This document shows positions 1 to 12,100 of a stretch of DNA of 33,395 nucleotides, in pieces. This DNA comes from an uncultured Clostridia bacterium (lineage in GTDB: Bacteria; Bacillota; Clostridia; Oscillospirales; Oscillospiraceae): NCBI GenBank assembly GCA_947165595.1, contig CAMVAV010000021.1, positions 1-33,395 on the forward strand, written 5' to 3'. Each line of letters opens with the position of its first letter. Positions within the stretch are counted from its first letter, which is position 1. Position numbers and translations under genes: made by a program. Below the pieces are notes generated by a model. That model did not search any database and had not been told where the DNA came from. It saw only the letters and a list, made by a program, of their open reading frames with translations.

Positions 1-67
1 CTCGGCAACCGCCGAGGCTCTGCTGTTATGTGACGTTGCTAGAGTTGACGCTTACCACCAAACACAG

Positions 68-102
68 AAAATGGCTTGCAGCCGAGGCTGCAAGCCATTT
101 TT
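68..102 (-). terminator. Rho-independent terminator of the giant Ig-repeat gene
   Basis: A perfect inverted repeat (arms 68-82 and 87-101, four-base loop CGAG) lies just downstream of the stop codon at 111-113. Read on the minus strand the hairpin is followed by TTTTCTGTGTTT, a weak U tract. On the plus strand it is followed by a run of T, so it may also stop transcription entering from the left. Confidence 0.8.
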
Positions 103-110
103 GATGGGAT

Positions 111-3100
111 TTACGCGTAGTTGGCGATCCTTTGGCAGAAGCGCATCATGATCGTCGCGACCTGCGCGCGCGTCGCGCCGGCGCCCGGATCGAGCACCAC
201 CTCGCGCGTTCCGTTCTGCGTGCCCTGCAAAAGGCCCGCCGCGACCGCCCAGCGCATCGCCGGGAGCGCCCAGTCGGACACGCGGCCCGCGTCGGAGAAG
301 CTGCTCAGATCCGTGTCCGCCGAGGTGTCGTAGCCCCTGAACTGCGCGTAGCGGTACAGAATGACCGCCAGCTGCTCGCGGGAGACGTTGCTGTCGCCGT
401 AGAACCTGCCGTAGCTGCCGAGCACGACGCCGATCGACGACGCCCAGGCCGCCGGGGTCTCGTACCACTTGCCGGCGGTGTCGAGGAACGGGGAGGCATA
501 CGCGCCCTTCACGCCGTCGTCGAAGTTGTAGAGCATCTGCGCAATCATCGCGCGGCTCATGCTCAGCCCCGGGGCGAATTTGCCGTTCCCCACGCCGTTG
601 AAGATGCCGCGCTCGGAGACGTAGGCGATCGCGCCCGCGGCCCAGTGGTCCGTCGCCACATCGGTAAACACGGGCTGCGTCGGCTGCGTCGGCTGGGCCG
701 GCTGGGTGGGCTGCGTCGGCTGGGTGGGCTGCGTCGGCTGCGTGAGCGGCACGACCTCAACGTCTCCGCCCGAGCCGCCGCCGTGGTGGCCGCCCGAATT
801 CGTTGGCCTCGGCTGAGGCGTCTGGGGGTTCGACGGCTGAGGCGTCTGGGGATTCGACGGGGGCGTCGGGTTGTTTGCCGGCGGATCCGCCGGAGTCTCG
901 GAGGCGGAGAGCGAGCGGATGTACTCCTTGAGCGCCTCCCTGCCCAGCACCTCCACCTCGCTGAACCGGCTCTGCTGCCATGTGACGACGTAGGTCAGGG
1001 GATCGTTGTTGGTCAATGTGTAAGTAAACGAGGGGTACTCGATGACCGTCCTGCCGGTTGCCGGATCCGTGTGCGAGTGAACGATCAGCTTCGGCAGGAA
1101 GCCGACGGTCGCCGTGATCGTCACCGGCGCATTCAGCTCGTGCAGCTCGCCGGTATCGGTGATCTCGCCGCCGCCGTCCCTGACGATGTAGCTCGGCACG
1201 ATCTCCAGCTCCAGCGACTGCGTGGAGCCGCTGCTCGCCGCCTTCTTGGTCACGTTGAGCGTGACGTCCACGCTGCCGCTTTCCGGAACGTCGTCCAGCG
1301 TCGCGAGCGCGGCGTCGCCCAGCTCGTCGTCATCTGCCGTGACGGTCGTGTTGCCGAGGCTGACCGATCCGCTCTCCGCGACCAGCGACACGGCGGCGCT
1401 CGCGGTCACGTTTTGCTCGACCTTCCGCAGGCCGCTCGCGTCAATGGTATAGACGGCATACGCGGAGGAGAAGCCGCTGCGATAGACCGTGACCGTGTCG
1501 CCCGACTGCTCTGCGCGAAGGCCGCTGAGGAGCCTGCTGCAGGTAAAGCTCAGCGTGTAGGTCGGCTTAACGTCGGTGTAAACGCCGGTGACGAGGATTT
1601 TGCGGGTCTGCTGATCGATCGAGACGCTCAGGGGCACGTCGTCTCCGCCGGTTCGCGCGGCCGAGGCGGCTATGATCAGGTCGTTTGCGTAAGTGACCGT
1701 GATCGTGCCGCTGTTTGCCTCATAATACTCGTCCGCCGCCTTGCTCCACACGAGCTGGTACACGCCGTCCTTCAACGGGCGTATGGTGTATTTCTTGACG
1801 CCGTCGGTCAGCGCGCCCTCCTGTGCGACCACGCTGTCACTGCTCCATTCCAGCGACGTGACGCCGTTCAGCCACGGAGAGAATCTCACGTCAAAGGTGC
1901 CGCCGGAGCTGAGCGTGGCGGAGGTGGAGCCGCTCATGGTCAGCCGCGCCTTGTTGACCGTCACGAGGCAGGCTGCCGTTTTGGATACGCTGCCCGTCGT
2001 CGCGGTGACGGTGATGTTCGCCGTGCCCGCTCCGACCGCCGTGACATGTCCGCTTTGGTCGACGGTCGCGACGCCCGTGTCGCTGCTGCTCCATGTCAGG
2101 GTCAGGCCCGCCGGGTCCTCGGGCGCGACCTCGGCGGTCAGGTCCGCGCTCGTGTTCGCGACACGGTCGAGCGTCAGGCTCGCCGCCTCTGTGCCGCCGT
2201 TTTTGATCGTCACGCCGCTCACCGGCGCGAAGACGGTGACGAGGCAGGTATCCGAGACGCCGCTGCCGTCGTTGAGCGTGACCGTGATGGTCGCCGTGCC
2301 CGCCGCGACGCCGGTCACATGCCCGTTCAGGACCGTGGCGACGTTTTCGTCGCTGCTGCTCCATGCGAGCGAGGGAGCGTTGGCGTCCGCGGGGCTGATC
2401 GCGGCGGTCAGATCCTCGCGGCCGTTGATCGCGAGGGAGAGAGCGGACCGGCTCAGTGTGACGCTGCGTTCGATCTGCGTGACCGTGACCGCGCGGTTCT
2501 CGGTCCGGTCTCCGCAGCGCGCGGTGACGATCGCCGTTCCGGCGGAGAGCGCCGTGATGCTGACCGTGGAAACGTTGCCCGCCACGGCGGGCGCGCCGAG
2601 CTGAACGACCGAGCCGTCGTCAACGCTCCACACCACGCTCTCGGAAGCGTTTTCGGGGGAGACGGTCGCCGTCAGCGTTTGAGAGCGCAGGCCTGCGTCG
2701 TTGAGGCTGAGCGTGATGCTCCCCGCCGGCGTCAGGGCGAGCCCGGTCGCGGGCTGCACCACCGTCACAAAGCAGCTTGCCGTCTTGCCGCCGGACGTGC
2801 TGACGGCGGTGATGGTCGCCGTACCTGCCGAAACGGCGGTCACCCTGCCGCTCTGGTCCACCGTTGCGACGCTCGGGTTGCTGCTGCTCCAGCTTACCTC
2901 CTGATCCGCCGTGTCCGCGGGCAGTACCGTCGCCGTCAGCGTTTCGGAGACCTCCGCGGCGCCCAGCCTGAGCGTAAGCGCGCTCTTGCTGAGGCTCACG
3001 CCCGACGTGACCTCCTTGACCTCAACGGTACACGTATCGGTTTTGCCGCCGCAGGTGGCGGTAAGGATCGCCGTGCCCGGACCGATCGCCGTGACCACGC

Positions 3101-6100
3101 CGCCCTCCACCGTCGCAACGCCCGGGGCGTTGGTCGTCCACGCCACGGTCTGATCCGTTGCCTTCTGCGGGGCGACCGTCGCCGTCAGGGTGATCGGCGG
3201 CGTGACGCCGCTGGTCATTTTCAGCGTGTGCGTGTTGAGCGTAAGACCGGTCACCGGAACGGCGGGGACGGTGATCGTGCAGGTTGCCCGGACGGAGGGG
3301 TCGCCGTCCGCCGTGACGGTGATGGTCGCCGTGCCCGCCGAAACGCCGGTCACCCTGCCGCTCTGGTCCACCGAAGCAATGCTCGGGTTGCTGCTGGTCC
3401 ATGTCAGGGAGGGGTTCGCGCCCTCCGGAGCGACCGCCGCGGTCAGCTCGACCGACGCGTCGACCTCAACCGTCGCGTTCTGCGGCGCGGGCGAAATGGC
3501 CTTCGGCGTCTTGCCCGTCACCGTCACCTGTATCGTTGCCGAGACGCCGCTGCCGTCGCTTGCGGCCGCCGTGATCACCGCCGTGCCCGCCTTGCGCGCG
3601 GTGATCTTGCCGTCTGAGTCGACGGACGCAACGCTCGACGCGCTGCTCTCCCAGCGCAGCGCCGTTTCCGTCGCCGTGGACGGCTGCACCGTACACGACG
3701 GCGTCGCGGTGTCGTCGATCTCCAGCGTCAGCGTGTTCGGCGTCAGCAGGATCGACGTGACCAGCGACGTGACCGTGATCTCGCAGGAGGCGGACTTTCC
3801 GCCGCACTCCGCCGTGATGGTCGCCGTGCCGGGCGCCTTTGCGGTTACGGTCGCGGCTGCCCCGCTGCCGGAAACCGTTGCGATGTTCGTGTTGTCGCTG
3901 CGCCACGTCACGGGGCCCGTCGCATCGACCGGGTCCGGCGTCGCCGTCAGCGTCGCCGTCTTCAGCGCCTCGTCGCCGCCCAGCTTCAGCGTGTGGGCAT
4001 CGGGCGCGACCGCGATGCTCGTCGTCGGCCGCACCACCGTCACAACGCAGTTGGCCGACAGAGGTCCCGCCGTTGCGGTGACCGTCGCCGTGCCGGGCTT
4101 TTGCGCCGTCACCGTGGCGGTGTTTCCCGTGCCGCTGAGTGTGATAACGCCGCTTTGCGACTGATTGGTGACGCTCCACGCCACCGTCTGGTCGGAGCCG
4201 ACGGGCAGCACGTTCGCCACCAGAAGCTGCTCCGTGGTCGTGCCCAGCGTCAGAAGCACGCTGCCCGGAACGATCTGCACGCTATCTCTCGGCAGCTTCA
4301 CCGTCACCGTGCAGCTCGCGGAGACGCTGCTTCCGTCCGTTGCCACCGCCGTAACGGTCGTCGTCCCGGCGTTCTGTGCCGTCACGGTCACCGTTGTGCC
4401 GCTGCCCGAGACCGTCACAATGTCCTCGTCGGCGACGATCCAGTTGATCCCCGTATTCGTCGGCGTCTTGCCGCCCTCGCCCGTCGGCGTCGCGGTCAAA
4501 ACGCACTGCCCGTGCTCCGCGCTGCCGTCAAGGAGCAGCTCGCCCGGCGAGGTGAGCAGTATGCTCGCAACCGGCACCTCGGGGACGGTGATCGTGCAAG
4601 CCGCCGTCACCGACGGATATCCCTCCACGGTCGCCGTGATGGTTGCCCTGCCGGCGGAGCGCGCCGTGACCACGCCGTCCGCGACCGTTGCAACGCTTGT
4701 GTCGCTGCTGTTCCACAGCACGGTCCAGCTTCCGTCCGGCGTGATGACCTTCGTCAGATTTTGCGTGTCGCCGACGTTTACCGAAGCGCTTGCGGGGGAT
4801 ACCGTGATCTGCCTGGGCGTCGCGGCGGTCACCGTTACGGTGAGCTCCTTCGCCGCGCCGCCGCCGTCCTGCGCCGTGGCGGTGATCTTCGCCGTGCCGG
4901 CGGCCTTTGCCGTGATCTCGCCCGTTGCCGCGTTGACCTCCGCGACGGCGGGGGTGTCGCTCTCCCAGCGCAGCGCCGGGTTCTCCGCGTCCGCGGGCAG
5001 CACGGTCTCCGCCGGCGTCGCCTTGTCGCCGACCTCCAGCGTCAGCGCGTCGGGCGAGAGCAGGATCCTGTCAACCAGCGCCACGACCGTGACCGTGCAG
5101 CGCACGCTCTTGGCGCCGCTCTTTGCCGTGATGATCGCCGTGCCGGTCTTGTGCGCCGTCACGGTCGCCGTTGTGCCGCTGCCCGAGACGGTCGCAATAT
5201 CCTCGTTGTTGCTGCTCCATGTCACCGCGTCCGTCGAGATATTCGGCTCCACCGTCGCGGTCAACGCGGCCTTCGCCTGCTCCTCCGTTCCGTTCAGCCT
5301 GAGCTTCACCTCGGAGGTGCTGATGGTCAGCTTCGTCGTCGGCTGCGTCACCGTCACGATGCAGCTCGCGGATTCGCCGTCGCAGGTTGCCGTGATGGCC
5401 GTCCGACCCGGAGCGACGCCCGTGACCGTCGCCATCCCGCCGTTGCCCGTGACCTGAGCAATGCCTGTGTCGCTGCTCTTCCAGGTGATCTCCTGAGCCG
5501 GACCGGCGGGCTCCACCGTCGCGGTCAGGACCTCCGTCCCGCTCACGAGCAGCTCCGCCGTGTATTTGTTCATCGTCACGCCCGTCGCCGGCGCGGTGAC
5601 GGTGACGCTGCACTGGGCGGTCATGCCGCCGTCCGCGCTTGTCACAAGGATCGTTGCCGTGCCGGGATGTCTTGCCGTCACGGTGACGGTCGCCGCGCCG
5701 CCTCCGCTCAGCTCCACCACCGGCGGCTCCTCCGCGGGGGCCTCGTTTATGACGGTCCAGTTGACGTTCGCGTTTGTGGGGGGCGTGCCGCCCGCGTTGA
5801 GCGTCGCCGTCAGCGTCCCCGCTGCCTGATTGGCCGCGCCGTTGAGAATGAGCTGCAGCGTCTCCTGATCCAGGCTGATGCTTGTCACCGGCACGCGCGG
5901 CACCGTGATCGTGCAGCTCTTGGTCAGCGAGGGATTCCCCGCCGCCGTCGCCGTGACCTTTACCGCGCCCGCCTTGTGCGCCGACAGCGTGACCGCGGTG
6001 CCGCTCGTGCTCTCGGTCGCGCTCAGCGACGCGACAGTCTCGTCGTCCACGCTCCACAGGATGCCCTTGTTGCCCGCGTTTTCAGCGATGGTCGCCGTCA

Positions 6101-9100
6101 GCGCCGTGGTGCTTCCGACCGTTACCTCGTAGCTTTCGGCCGTCAGCGTCAGCGTCCTGGGCGTGACGGCGGAGACCGTGACGGCGCAGGTCGCGGTCCT
6201 GTCGTCCGACGTGTCGTCCGTGCCGTTGGTCGCGGTGACGGTGATGTTCGCCGTGCCGGCCGCCTTCGCCGTGACGGCGCCGTTTTCGTCAACCGTCGCG
6301 ACGTCTACGTTGTCGCTCTTCCACGTCACCGTCGTATCCTCCGCGTTCGCCGGAAGGACGGTGGGCGTCAGCGTGCCGGTCTCGCCGGCCTCCAGCGTCA
6401 GCACTGTCGGGCTGAGCGAGACCGACGTCACCAGCGTTTCCACCGTGATCGTGATGGTGGCGCTCTCCGTTCCGCACCGCGCCGTGACGGTCGCCGTGCC
6501 GACCGATTTCGCCGTGACCGTCGCCGTCCGGTCGTTGCCCGTGACCGCCGCGATATTGACATTGTCGCTCGTCCACGTGACCGCGTCCGTCGTCTCGTTC
6601 GGCGTGACCGTCGCCGTCAGCGTCGTCGTCTTCAGATCGTCCGCGCCGCCCAGCGTCAGCGTCGTTTTGCTGTTTTCCGCGCTGACCGTCACGCTCTCCG
6701 CCGCATGCTCCACCGTCACGGTGCAGGTCGCCGTTATTCCGCCGAGCGTCGCGGTGACCACCGCGCTGCCCACCGCCTGTGCCGTGACCGTCACCGACGC
6801 CGTTCCGTTTACCGCGTCCGTCGAGGCGCTGCTCACCGTCACGATATCCTCATGATCGCTGCTCCACCGGACCGCGCCCGCCGTCGTGTCCGCGGGCGTG
6901 ACCGTCGCCGTCAGCTCCGCCGTGTTCGCCGCCGTGCCCGTGCCGAGCCTGAGCGTCACGCTCCCCGGCCTCACAGACATGCTTTGCAGAGGCACGCTGA
7001 CGCGCACGGTGCAGCTCGCGCTTGCGCCGCTTCCGTCCGCAGCCGTCGCCGTAATGGTCGCCGTGCCGGGGCCGGCCGCCGTGACCTTGCCGGTGTTGTC
7101 CACCGTCGCCACGGAGGTATTGTCGCTGTTCCAGTTGACGGACTTGTTGTCCGCGTTGTCCGGCAGCACCGTCGCCGTCAGCGTCGCCGTCGCGGTTTTC
7201 TCCAGCTCCAGCGTTGTCTCACTCAGCGTTACGCTCCGCGACTTGACCGTCGTCACCGTCACCTCGCACGCCGCGCTCCGGTCGCTTGCCGTGTTCGCCG
7301 CCGTGATCGTCGCCGTGCCGACGGCTTTTGCCGTCACGTGGCCGTTTTGATCCACCTCGGCGACCGCGCTGTCCGAAGACGTCCAGTTGATGTTCTTATT
7401 TGTTGCGCCCGTGGGCAGCACCGCCGCCGTCAGATCCGCGGTTTCTCCCTTTTCGAGGCCGAGCGTCGTCTCGTTCAGCGTGACGCCCGTCGCCAGCACC
7501 GTCACCGTCACCGTGCAGACGTCGCTGCTGTCGCCGCACGTCGCAGTGATATTCGCCGTGCCGCCCGCGACCGCCGTGACCGTCGCCCTTCTGCTGTTGC
7601 CCGGATCAACCGTCACCGTCGCGACACTCTCGTTGCTGCTCGTCCATGTGACCGCGTCCGTCGTGTCCTCGGGCGTGACCGTCGCAGTCAGCGTCACAGC
7701 CGCCAGCTCCTGCGCGCCGTTCATCGTCAGCGTCGTCCGGCCGTCCGCCGCACTGACGGACACGCCCCCCGCCGCCTGCTCCACCGTCACGGTGCAGGTC
7801 GCCGTTATTCCGCCGAGCGTCGCGGTGACCACCGCGCTGCCCGCCGTGTGCGCCGTGACCGTCACCGACGCCTTGCCGTCCGCCGTCGCCGTCGAAGCGC
7901 TGCTCACCGTCACGACGCCGGTGTTGCTGCTGCTCCACTGAACCGCGCCCGCCGTCGAGTCCGCGGGTGTGACCGTCGCCGTGAGCGTCGCCGTGTCCGC
8001 CGCCGTGCCCGTGCCAAGCTTGAGCGTCACGCGCTCCTTGTCGATCGTCAGGCTCGTCAGCGCCACGCTCACGGTCACCGTGCACGCAGCGCTTGCGCCG
8101 CTTCCGTCCGCCGCGGTCGCCGTAATGGTTGCCGTGCCGGGGCCGGCCGCCGTGACTGTGCCGTTGTCGTCCACCGTCGCCACGGAGGTATTGTCGCTGT
8201 TCCAGTTGACGGACTTGTTGTCCGCGTTGTCCGGCAGCACCGTCGCCGTCAGCGTCTCTTGAGCGTCCTTCTCCAGCTCCAGCGTTGTCTTGTCCAGCGT
8301 TACGCTCCGCGACTTGACCGCTGTCACCGTCACCTCGCAGGTCGCGCTTTTGCCGCTGCTGTCCGCCGCCGTCGCCGTGATCGTCGCCGAGCCGACCGCC
8401 TTCGCTGTCACGCGGCCGTTTTGATCCACCTCGGCGACCGCGTCGTTTGAGGACGTCCAGTTGATGTTTTTATTTGTCGCGCCTGCCGGCAGCACCGTCG
8501 CCGTCAGCAGCTCGCTCCCGTCGTTTTCCAGCTCCAGCGCATTCTTGTTCAGCGACACGTTCGCCGCCAGCACCGTCACCGTGACCGCGCAGACGTCGCT
8601 GCTGCCGCCGCAGGTTGCCGTGATGGTCGCCGTGCCGCCCGCGACCGCCGTGACCGTCGCCAGCCTGCTGCTGCCCGGATCGGCCGTCACCTTCGCGACG
8701 CTCTCGTTGCTGCTCGTCCATGTGACCGCGTCCGTCGTGTCCTCCGGCTCCACCGTCGCCGTCAGCGTCTTTTCCTTTTCGGAGTCGTCGCCGTTCAGCG
8801 TCAGCGAAAGCAGATCCTGAAGCGTGACGCCGCCAGCCGCGCGCTTCACCGTCACGATGCAGCTTGCCGTCCTGCCGCCGAGCGTCGCGGTGACCACCGC
8901 GCTGCCCACCGCGCGCGCCGTGACCGTCACCGACGCCGTGCCGTCCGCCGCCGTCGCCGTCGAGGCGCTGCTCACCGTTACGATGTCGGTGTTGCCGCTG
9001 CTCCACTGAACCGCGCCCGCCGTTGTGTCCGGGGGCGTGACCGTCGCCGTCAGCTCCGCCGTGTCCGCCGCCGTGTCCGTGCCGAGCTTGAGCGTCACGT

Positions 9101-12100
9101 TCTCCTTGTTGATCGTCAGGCTCGTCAGCGCCACGCTCACGGTCACCGTGCACGACGCGCTCTTGCCGCTGCCGTCCGCCGCGGTCGCCGTGATGGTCGC
9201 CATGCCGGGGCCGGCCGCCGTGACCACGCCGGTGTCGTCCACCGTCGCCACGGAGGTATTGTCGCTGTGCCATGTGAGGTTCTTGTTTGCGGCGGTCTCC
9301 GGCAGCACCGTCGCCGACAATGTCTCGTGCGCGCCCTTTTCGAGCGCCAGCGTTTCCGGAAGCGATACGCTCCGCACCGCCACCGCCGTCACCGTCACCT
9401 CGCACGCCGCGCTTTTGCCGCTGCCGTCCGCCGCGGCTGCCGTGATGGTCGCCGTGCCGGCCTTCTTTGCCGTCACGCGGCCGTTTTGATCCACCTCGGC
9501 GACCGTGCTGTCCGAGGACGTCCAGTTGATGGTTTGGTTGCTTGTTTCCGGGGGAACCGCCGCCGTCAGGCTGGCGGATTCGTCCTTTTCGAGGCGGAGC
9601 TCCGTATCGCTCAGCGTGACGCCCGTCGCCAGCACCGTCACCGTCACCGCGCAGACGTCGCTGCTGCCGCCGCAGGTCGCCGTGATGGTCGCCGTGCCGC
9701 CGCCGATCGCCGTGACCGTCGCCAGTCTGCTGTTGCCCGGATCGGCCGTCACCTTCGCGACGCTCTCATTGTTGCTCGTCCACGTGACCGCGTCCGTCGA
9801 GTCCTCGGGCGTGACCGTCGCCGTCAGGGTTCCCGTCTTCAGACTCGAATCTCCGTTCAGCGTCAGCGAAAGCGAATCCTCGAGCGCGACGCCGCCCGCC
9901 GCGCGCTTCACCGTCACGATGCAGCTTGCCGTCCTGCCGCCGAGCGTCGCGGTGACCACCGCGCTGCCCACCGCGCGCGCCGTGACCGTCACCGACGCCG
10001 TGCCGTCCGCCGCCGTCGCCGTCGAGGCGCTGCTCACCGTCACGATATCCTCATGGTTGCTGCTCCACTGAACCGCGCCCGCCGTCGTGTCCGCGGGCGT
10101 GACCGTCGCCGTCAGCGTGCCTGTGTCGGACGAGTCGCCCGTGTCCAGCTTCAGCGTCATGGTTCCCTTGTCGATCGTAAGACCCTGCAGGGGCACGCTG
10201 ACGCGCACGGTGCAGCTCGCGCTTGCGCCGCTTCCGTCCGCCGCCGTCGCCGTGATGGTCGCCGTGCCGGGGCCGACCGCCGTGACCACGCCGCCTGTCA
10301 CCGTCGCCACGGAGGTGTTGTCGCTGTTCCAGTTGACGGACTTGCTGTCCGCGTTGTCCGGCAGCACCGTCGCCGTCAGCGTCGCCGTCGCGGTTTTCTC
10401 CAGCTCCAGCGTTGTCTCACTCAGCGTTACGCTCCGCGACTTGACCGTCGTCACCGTCACCCCGCACGCCGCGCTCCGGCCGCTTGCCGTGTTCGCCGCC
10501 GTGATCGTCGCCGTGCCGACGCCGACCGCCGTCACATGGCCGTTGTTGTCCACCGTCGCGACCGCGCGATCCGAGGATGTCCAGTTGATGCCCTTATCCG
10601 TCGCGCCCGTGGGCAGCACCGTCGCCGTCAGACTGGCGGATTCGTCCTTTTCAAGGCGCAGCGCCGTCTCGCTCAGCTCCACGCCCGTCGCCAGCACCGT
10701 CACCGTGACCGTGCAGACGTCGCTGCTGCCGCCGCACGTCGCCGTAATTCTCGCCGTGCCGCCCGCGACCGCCGTGACCGTCGCCGTCCGTCCGCTGCCG
10801 ACGACCTTCGCCACGCTCTCGTTGCTGCTCGTCCACGTGACCGCGTCCGTCGTGTCCTCGGGCGTGACCGTCGCCGTCAGCGTCTTTTCGTTCTCGCCCG
10901 CCGCGCCGTTCATCGTCAGGCTCAGCGTCTCCGGCAGCGACACCGTCCCGGACGGCTGCTTCACCGTTACGACGCAGTTCGCCGTGTAGCCGGTGTCATT
11001 TGCCGTCACGGTCACCGTCGCCGTGCCGGGGTGTTGCGCCGTGACCGTGGCGGTCGCGCCGTCGCTGCTGAGGCTCACCACGTTTTCTCCGGGCGTGTTC
11101 GGTGTCTGCGTTACGCTCCACGTCACCGCCTGACTTGAACCTTCGGGCAGCACCTTTGCCGTCAGGCTTGCCGTCTCGGACGAGCCGAGGATCAGCGTTG
11201 CCTGCGTGGGCGTCAGCTGCACGCCGCTCGTCTTTTCCAGTATGACCACGCTGCAAACCGCCGTCTTGCCGCCGCAGGCGGCGGTGATGGTCGTTTCGCC
11301 CGCGCCGACCGCGGAAACGGTGACCGTCGCGGTGGTGCCGTCGATGGCAGTCACCTTCGCGATGCTCTCGTCGCTGCTGCTCCACGTCACCGTCTGATCC
11401 GTGGCGTCATTCGGCGCGATCGTCGCTGTCAGCGTCGTCGCCGCGTCGCCCAGCGTCATCGTCAGGGAGGAGAGGTTGAGCGTGATCCCGGTCACCGCCG
11501 TCGCGGGAACATGGATCGTGATGGTATCCGTGATGGCTGCGTCATCCTGCGCCGTGGCGGTGATCTTCGCCGTGCCTGCCCTGTTCGCCGTGACGGTGAC
11601 CTTGCCGCCGCTTACACTGTTGTTTGCGCTCAGCGACGCCACGGATGTATCGCTGCTGCTCCACAGAATATTCGAATTGGTCGCGTTATCCGGCGTGATC
11701 GTGCCGGTCAGCTCCGCCGTGCCGTTGAGCGTGAGGGTGAGCGTATTGTCCGCGAGGCCGTCCGCGTCAATGGAGAGGGTGCCGACCGCCGTCTTTTGCA
11801 CCGTGACGAGACAGGTCGCCTTGTGCCCGCCGCTGACGGTGGTGACGGTGATCGTGGCGACGCCGGGGGCCTTCGCCGTCACCACGCCGCCCTCCACCGT
11901 CGCGACGCTCGTATTGCTGCTCGCCCACGTCACGTCCTTGTTTGTGGCATTCTCGGGCGTGACCGTCGCGGTCAGCGTCTCGGTTTTGTGGTCGGTCATA
12001 TCGAGCGTCAGCGATCCGTCCTCTGCGGTCCCGCTCAGCGTGACGCCGGTGACGGCGGTGGGTACCACCGTGACGAAACAGGTATCGGTGTGATCGTCCG

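Noticed and set aside
1-16. CTCGGC-AACC-GCCGAG hairpin at the very left edge.
   Set aside because: A six-base-pair stem at the window edge without context; no function can be supported.
16-35. 18 of 20 bases match 968-987 inside the giant gene, hinting at a remnant copy of its C-terminal region.
   Set aside because: The match is too short, has no extension on either side, and contains a stop in the corresponding frame. It may be chance.
132-8450. Very long open frames on the plus strand opposite the giant gene (132-3617 and 3993-8450).
   Set aside because: They are Arg/Gly/Ala-rich, lack domain patterns and ribosome binding sites, and arise because the GC-rich antisense of the Ig repeats has few stop codons.
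6711-10961. CRISPR-like or satellite repeat because of strong periodicity.
   Set aside because: The periodicity is in frame, codes for Ig domains, and has units of about 270 and 1060 bases without constant short repeats and unique spacers.
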